Shown here: piece by piece, positions 1-7,034 of the stretch
How the letters are laid out: the number at the start of each line of letters is the position of its first letter
Position numbering within the stretch: the first letter of the stretch is position 1
From: an uncultured bacterium
GTDB taxonomy: Bacteria > Bacteroidota > Ignavibacteria > Kapaibacteriales > UBA2268
DNA length: 17,732 nt
Assembly: GCA_937875295.1 (NCBI GenBank)
Contig: CALLXS010000014.1
Span: 1-17,732 of the forward strand
Direction: 5' to 3'
Program-made: the position numbers and the translations under genes
Notes under the pieces: model-generated
Told to the model about the DNA's origin: nothing
The model's database searches: none
What the model saw: the letters and a program-made list of their open reading frames with translations, nothing else

Positions 1-238
1 CCCCCATTTGTTTGGCAATGGCTTTATTTTGGTTTAAGTACGTTATTGCCTCTGCAATTTCTGCGATGTTTTCAGGATTTACAGTAATACCCAATTCATT
101 TTCATCGATGATGGTTTTCCATGGTTTAAAATTGCTGGCAATTACTGGTAAGCCGGCTGCCATGTATTCAAATAATTTATTGGGGTTGGCATTGTTGTGG
201 TTTGGCGCCGGAAGGAAAGTAACCAAACCAGCGAAGCT
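1..238 (-). pseudogene. Glycosyltransferase family 4 fragment (C-terminal part), cut by a join
   Basis: Read on the minus strand, this stretch gives about 79 uninterrupted residues with the hallmark C-terminal motif of GT-B glycosyltransferases of family 4. It reads AGLVTFLPAPN, then NPNKLFEYMAAGLPVIASNF, then an ENELGITVNPENIAEIAEAI-type segment. The PNKLFEYM glutamate region binds the nucleotide-sugar donor in this family, and such enzymes build polysaccharide or glycolipid chains at the cytoplasmic membrane. The 3' end runs off the window. On the 5' side the homology stops near base 238, and an in-frame stop follows shortly beyond. The visible part is therefore only the donor-binding lobe of a protein normally about 350-400 residues long. 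Base composition is clearly less AT-rich than the next 15 kb, and the strand is opposite to the following gene. Closest overall style is Bacteroidota; the exact substrate cannot be told. Confidence 0.85.
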
Positions 239-245
239 ATTAAAG
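228..245. other. Probable chimeric junction, left
   Basis: Minus-strand glycosyltransferase homology continues up to about base 238 (the SFAGLVTF part). A plus-strand reading frame of a quite different, AT-rich gene begins at once after it. Neither gene has its proper 5' end here: the glycosyltransferase lacks its first two-thirds and the envelope gene lacks a signal peptide. No transposon end, direct repeat or tRNA is visible at the join. The exact base cannot be fixed by eye. Confidence 0.7.
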
Positions 246-1771
246 AATATTTAATAGATGAAAGTGGCGAAGAAGATGTCTCTGATGAAGTTCTCAACGG
301 AGTAGACCCTCGCGTCATTCAAAAAACTGAAGAGTGCGTTCGTGGTGGTAGTACTAACGAGACTTGCTTCGACGACATAGAAATATCTTTTACAGATGTT
401 AAGCTTCCTACATGGAATGATTATGTTAAAATATACGAAGCAGTAAGAAAAAGAGTATTAGGAACTGGTGGTCCTAAACCAATTAAAACTGCATATTTAG
501 TAACAACTCGTGGTAATATTGATAATCCTGGTAGCATCGTTGCTATGATTGTATCAACTCAAGATGATTATATCGAAATTAATTTGGAAAGTCCAAATAG
601 TAGAGATATTTATATACCAGATGAAATGAAATTAGTTACTATGACTGATGTAACTGAGACTCAAGTAAGTAATCTATACCAATTAGCTGAAAGAAGATTA
701 TCTCAAGGTAACCTTATTAATGCAACATTAGATGCTCAAGGTATTGGTAATATTAATTGGTTCGGTCAACGTAATTTTGGAAAAACAATTTCATTATTTA
801 AAAATGAATGGGATTTGACTCCTTTTGATATTCAATCAGTGTTAAAAATTTCTGAAAAACAACCACAAGACCAATATTTAAAAGAAAATGAAATAGTTGC
901 TAGCTTAGATTTAATAAGCTGGAAAAATTACGAAACTCCATATTACGTTGATGGTGCAGGTGATTTAGTATTAGATACTTATTTCATTGTAAACTCACAA
1001 TTACCTCGTTATGGTGTAGAACTAAAATATGGTATTAGTGAATTGAATTTCCCATCTTTATGGAGCGAAAGAATGACTCTTTCAGCTATTTGGGATAGGG
1101 TAAAATTAGGTGTAATACTACCTACTAATGGTTGGTCATCAATTTCTGAAGATTGGTTTAGTCAAACTAGAAAACTCACTCACGGTGGGTTTGGAGTCGC
1201 AGCTGAAATGGACTTCCCATTTAAAGTTATTCCTAAGAGTGGAGTTTTCCATGGTAGTCTTGCTTATGTATTTGGTGACGCACAACCATTCTTTAATAAA
1301 GATATAACTGTAGATAATTTCGATCTTAATCGCGATGCAACTGATTATCTGATTAGATTTAATGCTCAATTGCACTATACTTTTGCAGTTTCTATTGATC
1401 AAGATTATTTCTTTAGATTTGGTATTGGTGGTACAATGTACAATATCGAAAAATGGAAAAGTTCTACTGGTCTAACAGAAGAAGGCGAAACTATAATCAA
1501 TTTCAATAATGATAGTAAAGAAACAATCGGTGGCTTGAGTGGTAAAGTTGATTTCATGGCAAAGAATATTTTAACACCTTACGGAGCCTCTATGCAATAC
1601 TTTGATGAAGGTATAGGGATGAATATTTGGCTACAAATACCAATAGTCCATAATACTTTTTCTGTGAGATTAGAAGCTAATGGATATTTTAAAGCATTTA
1701 AAGATAGTCCGAGACCTTGGGAAAATAGAAGTGTATTTATTCCAATGGCTAGATTTATTTTATTCTTTTAA
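239..1771 (+). CDS. Putative outer-membrane or envelope protein, 5'-truncated, paralogue of the next gene
   Basis: This open frame encodes about 510 residues and ends with MARFILFF, an aromatic C-terminus typical of outer-membrane beta-barrels. I do not recognise a named family. The first 250 residues or so are mixed alpha/beta. The second half is rich in alternating hydrophobic strands and aromatic residues, as in a membrane barrel. The frame can be extended back to an ATG at 197, but bases before about 239 belong to the glycosyltransferase fragment, so that start is an artefact and the true N-terminus with its expected signal peptide is missing. The C-terminal part resembles that of the next gene: both show a P-(Y/F)-G-x-S-x-QY element, an IPI strand and a (P/F)-W/F-EN-x-(S/T)-x-F element near the end. 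It lies 46 bases before that gene, with no terminator between them, so they are probably cotranscribed. Confidence 0.65.
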   Translation: MKEYLIDESGEEDVSDEVLNGVDPRVIQKTEECVRGGSTNETCFDDIEISFTDVKLPTWNDYVKIYEAVRKRVLGTGGPKPIKTAYLVTTRGNIDNPGSIVAMIVSTQDDYIEINLESPNSRDIYIPDEMKLVTMTDVTETQVSNLYQLAERRLSQGNLINATLDAQGIGNINWFGQRNFGKTISLFKNEWDLTPFDIQSVLKISEKQPQDQYLKENEIVASLDLISWKNYETPYYVDGAGDLVLDTYFIVNSQLPRYGVELKYGISELNFPSLWSERMTLSAIWDRVKLGVILPTNGWSSISEDWFSQTRKLTHGGFGVAAEMDFPFKVIPKSGVFHGSLAYVFGDAQPFFNKDITVDNFDLNRDATDYLIRFNAQLHYTFAVSIDQDYFFRFGIGGTMYNIEKWKSSTGLTEEGETIINFNNDSKETIGGLSGKVDFMAKNILTPYGASMQYFDEGIGMNIWLQIPIVHNTFSVRLEANGYFKAFKDSPRPWENRSVFIPMARFILFF

Positions 1772-1817
1772 TTAACTAAATTATTAACAAAGTATTGAAA
1801 ATAGAGAAATAAAAATT

Positions 1818-3230
1818 ATGAGAAAAAATATATTTATAATTGTAATAGGATTACTTATGCTTGGTATGATGCCAAGCCAACTAAAGTCTCAAAATGTGAT
1901 TGATTCACTGACTACTCCGGATCCAAATATTAGAAAATATTTCCCAAGATGGAAGGTATGTGAAAATGATATTAGAATTCAAATTCATCAATCATTCGTC
2001 GTATTAGGTGTAGATAAATCTTTACTCGATATGAGCAATATCGAAGTAATTGCTGCTCCAAGAATTGACCAATATGTTCCTTATGACTTATTGACAATTA
2101 CTTGCGGAAAAGCTACAATGAATGCAAACGTAATTACTAGTGCTATTCCGAGATTAGCAGAATATTTAAATGGTAGCGTTTCTTTCTTGAATGGTTATGA
2201 ACTATACCCACCAAAAAGAGATTATTGCTATAATGAAATTGCTCCAGAGACACCGATGGATCAAACTCAAGCAAAAGCAATTTTAAGCTATATGGAGCCA
2301 TCTAATGTTGATCACTCTATCACAGTATCATTATTTGAACAAACTCTTAAAGTTGGCTCTTCTGATTTTTGGTTAAAAAATATAATTGGAAATGACCCAA
2401 TTGGATATCCATTTTGGAATTCAGGCGAAGCAAAAGTAGTTTTAAAGAGACCTCTTTATGTAAATGGTAACGAAGAAAGTAGAGATAGAATCCCTAATTT
2501 AATCAATGCACAATTAGGCGTTGGCTATAGATTAGAGAGCGGTTTATATTCTGATGAGGTTAATGCACTTAGCTGGGTAACTCGCAGAAAATTAAATTCT
2601 GGTCCAGATGTAAAAATTATTGCTGGATTTGATTTCCATATCCCATTTTACCCTGAAATTGGTATTTCAGTAAATGCTGAAATTCCAACTCAAAAATTAA
2701 AGAATAAAGATTTCGATAGAACTTATTATGCTTCATATAATGCAGCTTCATTCCCTAATTTAAATTACTCTCCAGGTGAGAAATCTACTGACTTTGCTGT
2801 TGTTCCTTTTTTAAGAGGTAGTGGTCAAGTAGCATTATTCTATAATTGGTGGTTAAACAAAGAAAAAGGGGAGAATTATTTCAGATTCGATTTAGGTATT
2901 AGCTATTTTGAAGTACGCGAAATGCTTTCATACTTTGATGGAAATAAACATACTTTTACTATGACTCAAGATGCAGAAGGTTTGCAATTATATAAACCAA
3001 ACGAATTTGGAGATTGGGTTTTTGCAAAAGTTGAATATAGAAATCAAGCTATATTCCCATTTGGAATGAGTGTACAATATTCTAATCAAATTTTACTTGG
3101 TAAATTATACATTCCAATCTTTAAATGGTTATATATTGAAGGTAAAGCAGCTGTACCTTTGCGTCATTTTAGATATTTCGAAAACCAAACATTCTTTATG
3201 GTTTCACCTACACTTAGAATTACATTATAG
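1818..3230 (+). CDS. Putative outer-membrane beta-barrel-like protein with signal peptide
   Basis: The product has 470 residues. Residues 1-25 form a Sec signal peptide (Arg-Lys-Lys, then a hydrophobic stretch, then a likely cut near SQLKSQ). The mature part begins with a region carrying several cysteines (for example in KVCEN, ITCGK and DYCYN), which may form disulphides in the periplasm. From about residue 225 the sequence alternates hydrophobic and polar residues with many aromatics and ends in TLRITL, consistent with a barrel embedded in the outer membrane. The last 130 residues align by eye with the end of the upstream gene (YFRF-x-x-G, KV-(D/E)-(F/Y), P-(Y/F)-G-x-S-x-QY, IPI, EN near the end), suggesting a tandem duplication that has diverged. 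No family name is recognised. The start is the ATG directly followed by the signal sequence. A strong terminator follows the gene. Confidence 0.65.
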   Translation: MRKNIFIIVIGLLMLGMMPSQLKSQNVIDSLTTPDPNIRKYFPRWKVCENDIRIQIHQSFVVLGVDKSLLDMSNIEVIAAPRIDQYVPYDLLTITCGKATMNANVITSAIPRLAEYLNGSVSFLNGYELYPPKRDYCYNEIAPETPMDQTQAKAILSYMEPSNVDHSITVSLFEQTLKVGSSDFWLKNIIGNDPIGYPFWNSGEAKVVLKRPLYVNGNEESRDRIPNLINAQLGVGYRLESGLYSDEVNALSWVTRRKLNSGPDVKIIAGFDFHIPFYPEIGISVNAEIPTQKLKNKDFDRTYYASYNAASFPNLNYSPGEKSTDFAVVPFLRGSGQVALFYNWWLNKEKGENYFRFDLGISYFEVREMLSYFDGNKHTFTMTQDAEGLQLYKPNEFGDWVFAKVEYRNQAIFPFGMSVQYSNQILLGKLYIPIFKWLYIEGKAAVPLRHFRYFENQTFFMVSPTLRITL

Positions 3231-3259
3231 TAAAATTATAAGTAATTATTAAAATAAAT

Positions 3260-3305
3260 AAGCCTTCTGCTTAGGAAATACCGAACAGAAGGCTTTATAA
3301 TTTTT
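3260..3305 (+). terminator. Rho-independent terminator after the envelope gene pair
   Basis: A perfect 10-bp inverted repeat (AAGCCTTCTG at 3260-3269, CAGAAGGCTT at 3286-3295) with a 16-base loop is followed by an interrupted T-rich stretch (TTATAATTTTT). It lies 30 bases after the stop of the second envelope gene and ends that unit before the VWA-OmpA gene. Confidence 0.8.
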
Positions 3306-3394
3306 AGGAACATTACTAAAAATTAGTAAAAATTGCTTATTTTTGTAAATATTAAAGAAATTATTAAATTTAATAAAATCCAAGATAAAATATT

Positions 3395-4750
3395 ATGTAT
3401 TTTAAAAATAAATATTTATTCTTTTCTTTCCTACTTTTAATTTTAATTACCACTTCTTTTTCTTATGCTCAAACTCGTAGAAAAATGGAGCAAGAAGCTG
3501 CTAAAATTGAAGAAAATAATAAAGTGAACCTTAAAGATCCCAAGGTAAGCACAAGTGAAAAATCTATAGATATTACTATTCGAAATGTTGATATAACTAA
3601 ATATCCTGAAATTCAATTGATATTAGAAGCATATAATATTTATGGCGAACCTCTTGACACTCTTAGAGCGGATCAATTACACGTAATAGAAGAAGGTGTA
3701 GAGAAAAAAATTATTTCTATCAAGAAAATATCCATTACTGAGAGAGTGCCAGTTGATTTTGTATTTATATTAGACAAAACTGGAACGATGCAAAAAAATA
3801 TGGATGCCGTGCAAGAAAATATTCAAAAATTTTCAAGTTCATTGTTATCTAGAGGAATTGATTTTAAGCTCGGTTTAGTGCTATATTCAGATATAGTAGA
3901 AAAAGTATTTCAGCCTACCGATAATGTAAATGCATTTATTAACTGGATAAACACTGTAAAAGCAGTTGGTGGTAATGATGAGAAGGAAAACACTTTAGAA
4001 GCACTAAAATTTGCTTCTAAAATTAATTTTAGAAAAGCAGCTAATAAAGTATTTGTTTTAATTACTGATGCACCTTTTCACCAAAAAGGAGAACAAGGCG
4101 ATGGAGTAACTGATCAAACTACAAAATCAATTGTAAGCATGTTAGAAAAGAATGATATCAGAACTTTTGCGATTGTTCCACCATCACTAAAAGAATATAA
4201 ATATATTGCAGAATCAAATAGAGGAAAAGTATTTGATATAGAATTTCCATTTTCTACGATTTTAAATAATTTTTCTACTCAGCTTACAAATTTGTATTCT
4301 TTAAGATATAGTACAAGTAGTAAAACTATTCCAGATTCATTGGATATTTCAATTTTAGATAATAAAAGAGAAGAACTTATTCATAAAACAGTACCAATAG
4401 TCGAATTAGGACGAAAAATGATTATTGATAATTTATTATATAAAACTGGTAAATATGAATTGACGGACACAGTACCAGAATTAAATGTAATGGTAGATTA
4501 TATGAAAAGTAAACCTAAAGTTGAAATTCTTGTCGAGGGGCATACTGATAATGTAGGTAGCCTAGCTTCAAATGAAAAATTATCGATTAACCGTGCTGAA
4601 AATGTACGAAATTACTTAGTAAATAAAGGTATTGATATCAAAAGAATTAGCATTAAAGGTTATGGAGAGACAAAACCGTTAGCAACAAATGAGACAGAAT
4701 TTGGTAGAAAGCTCAATAGAAGAACTGAAATAATAATTACAGCAAAGTAA
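3395..4750 (+). CDS. Secreted von Willebrand factor A / OmpA-domain fusion protein
   Basis: The product has 451 residues. Residues 1-25 are a signal peptide ending SFSYAQ. A VWA domain spans about 119-300, with a metal-ion-dependent adhesion site visible as D127-K-T-G-T131 and a later Asp in LITDAP (D225). An OmpA-type peptidoglycan-binding domain occupies about 345-450, with GHTD at 382-385, Arg400 in the LSINRA helix and an NRRTEI end. The OmpA domain should bind the diaminopimelate of the cell wall, while the VWA domain would bind a protein partner in the periplasm. It could be a cell-wall-tethered adhesion or scaffold protein. The domain order is seen in the sequence; the role is inferred. 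It sits alone between two terminators. A possible promoter minus-7 box (TATTTTTG, 3338-3345) lies upstream, but no good TTTG minus-33 box is present. The next gene, motB, also carries an OmpA domain. Confidence 0.85.
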   Translation: MYFKNKYLFFSFLLLILITTSFSYAQTRRKMEQEAAKIEENNKVNLKDPKVSTSEKSIDITIRNVDITKYPEIQLILEAYNIYGEPLDTLRADQLHVIEEGVEKKIISIKKISITERVPVDFVFILDKTGTMQKNMDAVQENIQKFSSSLLSRGIDFKLGLVLYSDIVEKVFQPTDNVNAFINWINTVKAVGGNDEKENTLEALKFASKINFRKAANKVFVLITDAPFHQKGEQGDGVTDQTTKSIVSMLEKNDIRTFAIVPPSLKEYKYIAESNRGKVFDIEFPFSTILNNFSTQLTNLYSLRYSTSSKTIPDSLDISILDNKREELIHKTVPIVELGRKMIIDNLLYKTGKYELTDTVPELNVMVDYMKSKPKVEILVEGHTDNVGSLASNEKLSINRAENVRNYLVNKGIDIKRISIKGYGETKPLATNETEFGRKLNRRTEIIITAK

Positions 4751-4773
4751 CTATAGAAAAATATTATTTTTTA

Positions 4774-4810
4774 TTACCCTGATTTTTTAAATAAGATCAG
4801 GGTAATTTTG
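4774..4810 (+). terminator. Rho-independent terminator after the VWA-OmpA gene
   Basis: A perfect 10-bp inverted repeat (TTACCCTGAT at 4774-4783, ATCAGGGTAA at 4796-4805) encloses a 12-base loop and is followed by TTTTG. It lies 24 bases after the stop codon. Confidence 0.8.
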
Positions 4811-4948
4811 TAATTATTAAAGAATTTAAAATATTTACCGATTAAATTATTTTGTTCGACATTAATAAATTGTTAAAATCTTTAATTAATGGCATATTTA
4901 TTTATAGAAACTGAATTAATAATCAAATATTATTATTTGTAGTTAGTA

Positions 4949-5689
4949 ATGAAGAAAAATTATCTTAAAAACGATGATGTAGATGTCCAAAACGAAAAGA
5001 CAGATAGGTATTTAATTACATATTCTGACTTAATTACACTTTTGCTCGGATTGTTCGTAATTTTATATTCTTCATCACAGGTAGATAGCTCTAAATATAA
5101 AGAAATGTCTTCTGCATTTGCAAGTGTTTTTGGAAATAAGACTAAAGGTGATGGTATATTACCCGGTAGCAAAGGAGGAGTAATTCTTCCTAAAGCCCAA
5201 AAAACCACTTCTGTAAATGAATTAGAAAAGGAAGCTAATAATGTCTTAAACGAATTTTTTCTTTCAAATCAAATTTTCATGCAAAACTCTGGGTCAACTT
5301 TAGTGATTTCTTTGCCTGAATCTTTGCTTTTTACTTCATCAAAAGCTGATATTAATGTAAATGGAAATGTAATATTAGATTCGTTAAGTTCATTGTTAGC
5401 AAATACAGATTTATTAATAAGTGTAGATGGTCATACAGATTCTAATCCTATAAGAACTTTTAGGTATGAATCCAATTGGCATTTATCCACAGATAGAGCT
5501 TTGAACGTAGGATATGCACTAATTAAAAGAGGGCTACCTGAGGAACATTTGGTAATTAGGGGATTTGCAGCTCAAAGACCAATTGCTGACAATTCTACTG
5601 AAGAAGGTAGAGGCAAAAACAGAAGAGTAGATATCACTATTTCAGAAATATCATCCGATGTACCAACTAATAATGGTTATAACAAATAA
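4949..5689 (+). CDS. motB: Flagellar motor stator protein MotB
   Basis: The product has 246 residues. It has the MotB layout: a short cytoplasmic tail, one membrane helix (about residues 22-42) carrying the YSDLITLLLGLFVILYSS signature, a plug and linker, and a periplasmic OmpA domain (about 115-232) with GHTD at 161-164 and the SNWHLSTDRA helix. Asp27 in the membrane helix matches the ion-carrying aspartate of MotB/PomB. The protein anchors the stator to peptidoglycan and, with MotA, passes ions to drive flagellar rotation. No motA is next to it, although motA usually lies directly upstream of motB; here the upstream neighbour is the VWA-OmpA gene, beyond a terminator. MotA must be encoded elsewhere if this stator works. 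The AT-rich leader shows no clear Shine-Dalgarno sequence, like several neighbours. Confidence 0.93.
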   Translation: MKKNYLKNDDVDVQNEKTDRYLITYSDLITLLLGLFVILYSSSQVDSSKYKEMSSAFASVFGNKTKGDGILPGSKGGVILPKAQKTTSVNELEKEANNVLNEFFLSNQIFMQNSGSTLVISLPESLLFTSSKADINVNGNVILDSLSSLLANTDLLISVDGHTDSNPIRTFRYESNWHLSTDRALNVGYALIKRGLPEEHLVIRGFAAQRPIADNSTEEGRGKNRRVDITISEISSDVPTNNGYNK

Positions 5690-5816
5690 TTAGATATTAA
5701 TAAATAGTAAATATTGCAAAAAATAAAAGAATTTAACGTAAAATTCGTATATTAATAAATTGAAATCCATTATTAAAAATAATTTATTAGTTATAAATAA
5801 AGAAAGTAACAAGAAA

Positions 5817-6233
5817 ATGGAAAATGCAGATAAAGTAAAATTTCAATCTGAGCAATTTGGGGAATTAGATGTACCTATGGTAAAAATATTTGATTTTCCT
5901 AATGGAATATTAGGTTTTGAAAACGAAAAACGTTTCATCTTAATAAATGATGAAAAGATTAGTCCATTTAAATGGTTGATTTCGCTTGATAATCCAAATA
6001 TTGGTATTCCAATAATTAGCCCTTGGTTAGTTGATTTAGGATTTGACTTAGGTGAGGATTTCAATATCGATAAGAAAATCCCAATGGTGGTAGTAAATAC
6101 TAAACCGGAAGGAACACTTCCTACAGCAAATTTGAAAGCACCTATATTTCTAGATGTTGATAATTTAAAGGGAGAGCAAATTATAATTAAAGACAGTAAT
6201 TATACTACTGAAGAGACAATTAAATTAACATAA
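5817..6233 (+). CDS. fliW: Flagellar assembly factor FliW, first copy
   Basis: The product has 138 residues from the ATG at 5817. Family marks are the QFGELD start strand, GILGFE, a LINDE strand, PFKWLISLDNP, PIISPWL and TANLKAPIFLD. FliW binds flagellin or CsrA. When flagellin is low it holds CsrA and allows flagellin mRNA translation; when cytoplasmic flagellin is high it lets CsrA go and translation stops. The open frame extends to a TTG at 5760, which would add 19 residues with no family match. The ATG start aligns with the start of the second copy and gives the usual family length, so I chose it. The second fliW follows after 12 bases and csrA comes next, so the three form one likely operon. 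Confidence 0.9.
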   Translation: MENADKVKFQSEQFGELDVPMVKIFDFPNGILGFENEKRFILINDEKISPFKWLISLDNPNIGIPIISPWLVDLGFDLGEDFNIDKKIPMVVVNTKPEGTLPTANLKAPIFLDVDNLKGEQIIIKDSNYTTEETIKLT

Positions 6234-6245
6234 AAGAATATTATT

Positions 6246-6674
6246 ATGGCAAAAGGTAAAAAAGCTACAAATGTAGTTATAAATTCTCTTCAATTTGGAG
6301 AATTAGATATTGCTAAAGAAAATATTTTTACATTTTCTGAAGGAATACTAGGATTTGAAGATTTAAAACAATATGTTTTAATTAATGATGATAATACTGC
6401 TCCTTTTAAATGGTTATTATCTATAGATAACCCAGATATCGGTTTCCCAATAATTAGCCCTTGGTTAATTGATTTCGAATATATACCAGGAAAAGATTAT
6501 GATTATAGCAAAATAATTCCTATGGTGATTGTAACGATTGGTGGTGGTGCTAATAATATGACAGCTAATCTGAAAGCACCGATTCTGCTAAATATAGATG
6601 AATTATCCGGAGTGCAAATTATAATTCCGAATGATAAATATTCAACAAATGAATTAATTAATAAAATTAAGTAA
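6246..6674 (+). CDS. fliW: Flagellar assembly factor FliW, second copy
   Basis: The product has 142 residues. It shares with the first copy QFGELD, GILGFE, LIND, PFKWL, DNP, PIISPWL, IPMV and TANLKAPI, and differs elsewhere. By eye a bit under half of the residues are the same. The N-terminus is longer and basic (MAKGKKATN), and an insert rich in glycine (GGGANN) replaces KPEGTLP. It starts 12 bases after the first copy and lies 38 bases before csrA. Both copies look intact, so the duplication may be maintained by selection. One possible reason is two flagellins, or one copy specialised for flagellin and the other for CsrA; this is inference. Two FliW proteins also occur in Helicobacter and relatives. 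Confidence 0.9.
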   Translation: MAKGKKATNVVINSLQFGELDIAKENIFTFSEGILGFEDLKQYVLINDDNTAPFKWLLSIDNPDIGFPIISPWLIDFEYIPGKDYDYSKIIPMVIVTIGGGANNMTANLKAPILLNIDELSGVQIIIPNDKYSTNELINKIK

Positions 6675-6698
6675 AAAAGAATAAATAAGCAATAAATC

Positions 6699-6708
6699 AT
6701 GGAAGGTC
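6699..6708 (+). promoter_or_regulatory. csrA ribosome-binding site overlapping a CsrA-type ANGGA motif
   Basis: The sequence ATGGAAGGT lies just upstream of the csrA start. AAGG serves as a Shine-Dalgarno sequence, and ATGGA (6699-6703) fits the ANGGA core bound by CsrA. If CsrA binds here it would block its own translation. Only one motif is seen close to the start; CsrA usually prefers two. Confidence 0.45.
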
Positions 6709-6712
6709 AGTT

Positions 6713-7003
6713 ATGCTAGTATTATCAAGAAAAGTAGGTGAAGTAATTACTGTAGGCAATTCAGTAAAAATTACTGTGCTTAGTTATGATAGAGGAATCG
6801 TGCGATTGGGCATTGAGGCTCCAAAAAATATTCCTGTGCATAGAAAAGAAATTTATGATAAAATAATTGAATTAAATAAAATTTCTGCTCGCACTAAATT
6901 AGCAGAATTAAAAAATGCACTTAATTCTGCAGGAATTAGTTATAAAACTACTGAAAAAGATGTTTTGTCAGATTCATCTTTTAAAATTAATAAGAATGAT
7001 TAA
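6713..7003 (+). CDS. csrA: Carbon storage regulator CsrA, with a long C-terminal tail
   Basis: The product has 96 residues. The first 60 or so are a typical CsrA: MLVLSRKVGE, ITVL, GIVRLGIEAPKNIPVHRKEI. The Arg in VHR and the LSRK strand form the RNA-binding face of the dimer. CsrA binds GGA in mRNA leaders and usually blocks translation, notably of flagellin. Family members are commonly about 60-80 residues; here roughly 25-30 extra polar residues follow (up to the end KINKND), with no recognised domain. FliW inhibits CsrA by binding away from the RNA face, toward the C-terminal part, in the studied Bacillus case, so the tail may matter for contact with one of the two FliW proteins. It lies in the fliW-fliW-csrA-response regulator cluster with short gaps and no terminator. 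Confidence 0.93.
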   Translation: MLVLSRKVGEVITVGNSVKITVLSYDRGIVRLGIEAPKNIPVHRKEIYDKIIELNKISARTKLAELKNALNSAGISYKTTEKDVLSDSSFKINKND

Positions 7004-7034
7004 ATTCTATTTTTCTAAATTAGAGGTTAAATAA

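Noticed and set aside
197..238. ATG at 197 as the true start of the first envelope gene
   Set aside because: These bases code for the glycosyltransferase on the other strand, and the resulting N-terminus (VWRRKESNQ) is not a signal peptide.
12..254. Plus-strand 80-residue open frame at the left end
   Set aside because: It is the antisense shadow of the glycosyltransferase fragment, whose minus-strand translation gives an unmistakable family motif.
5760..5816. TTG start giving a FliW longer by 19 residues
   Set aside because: The extra residues have no family match, no ribosome-binding site precedes the TTG, and the ATG at 5817 aligns with the start of the second FliW.
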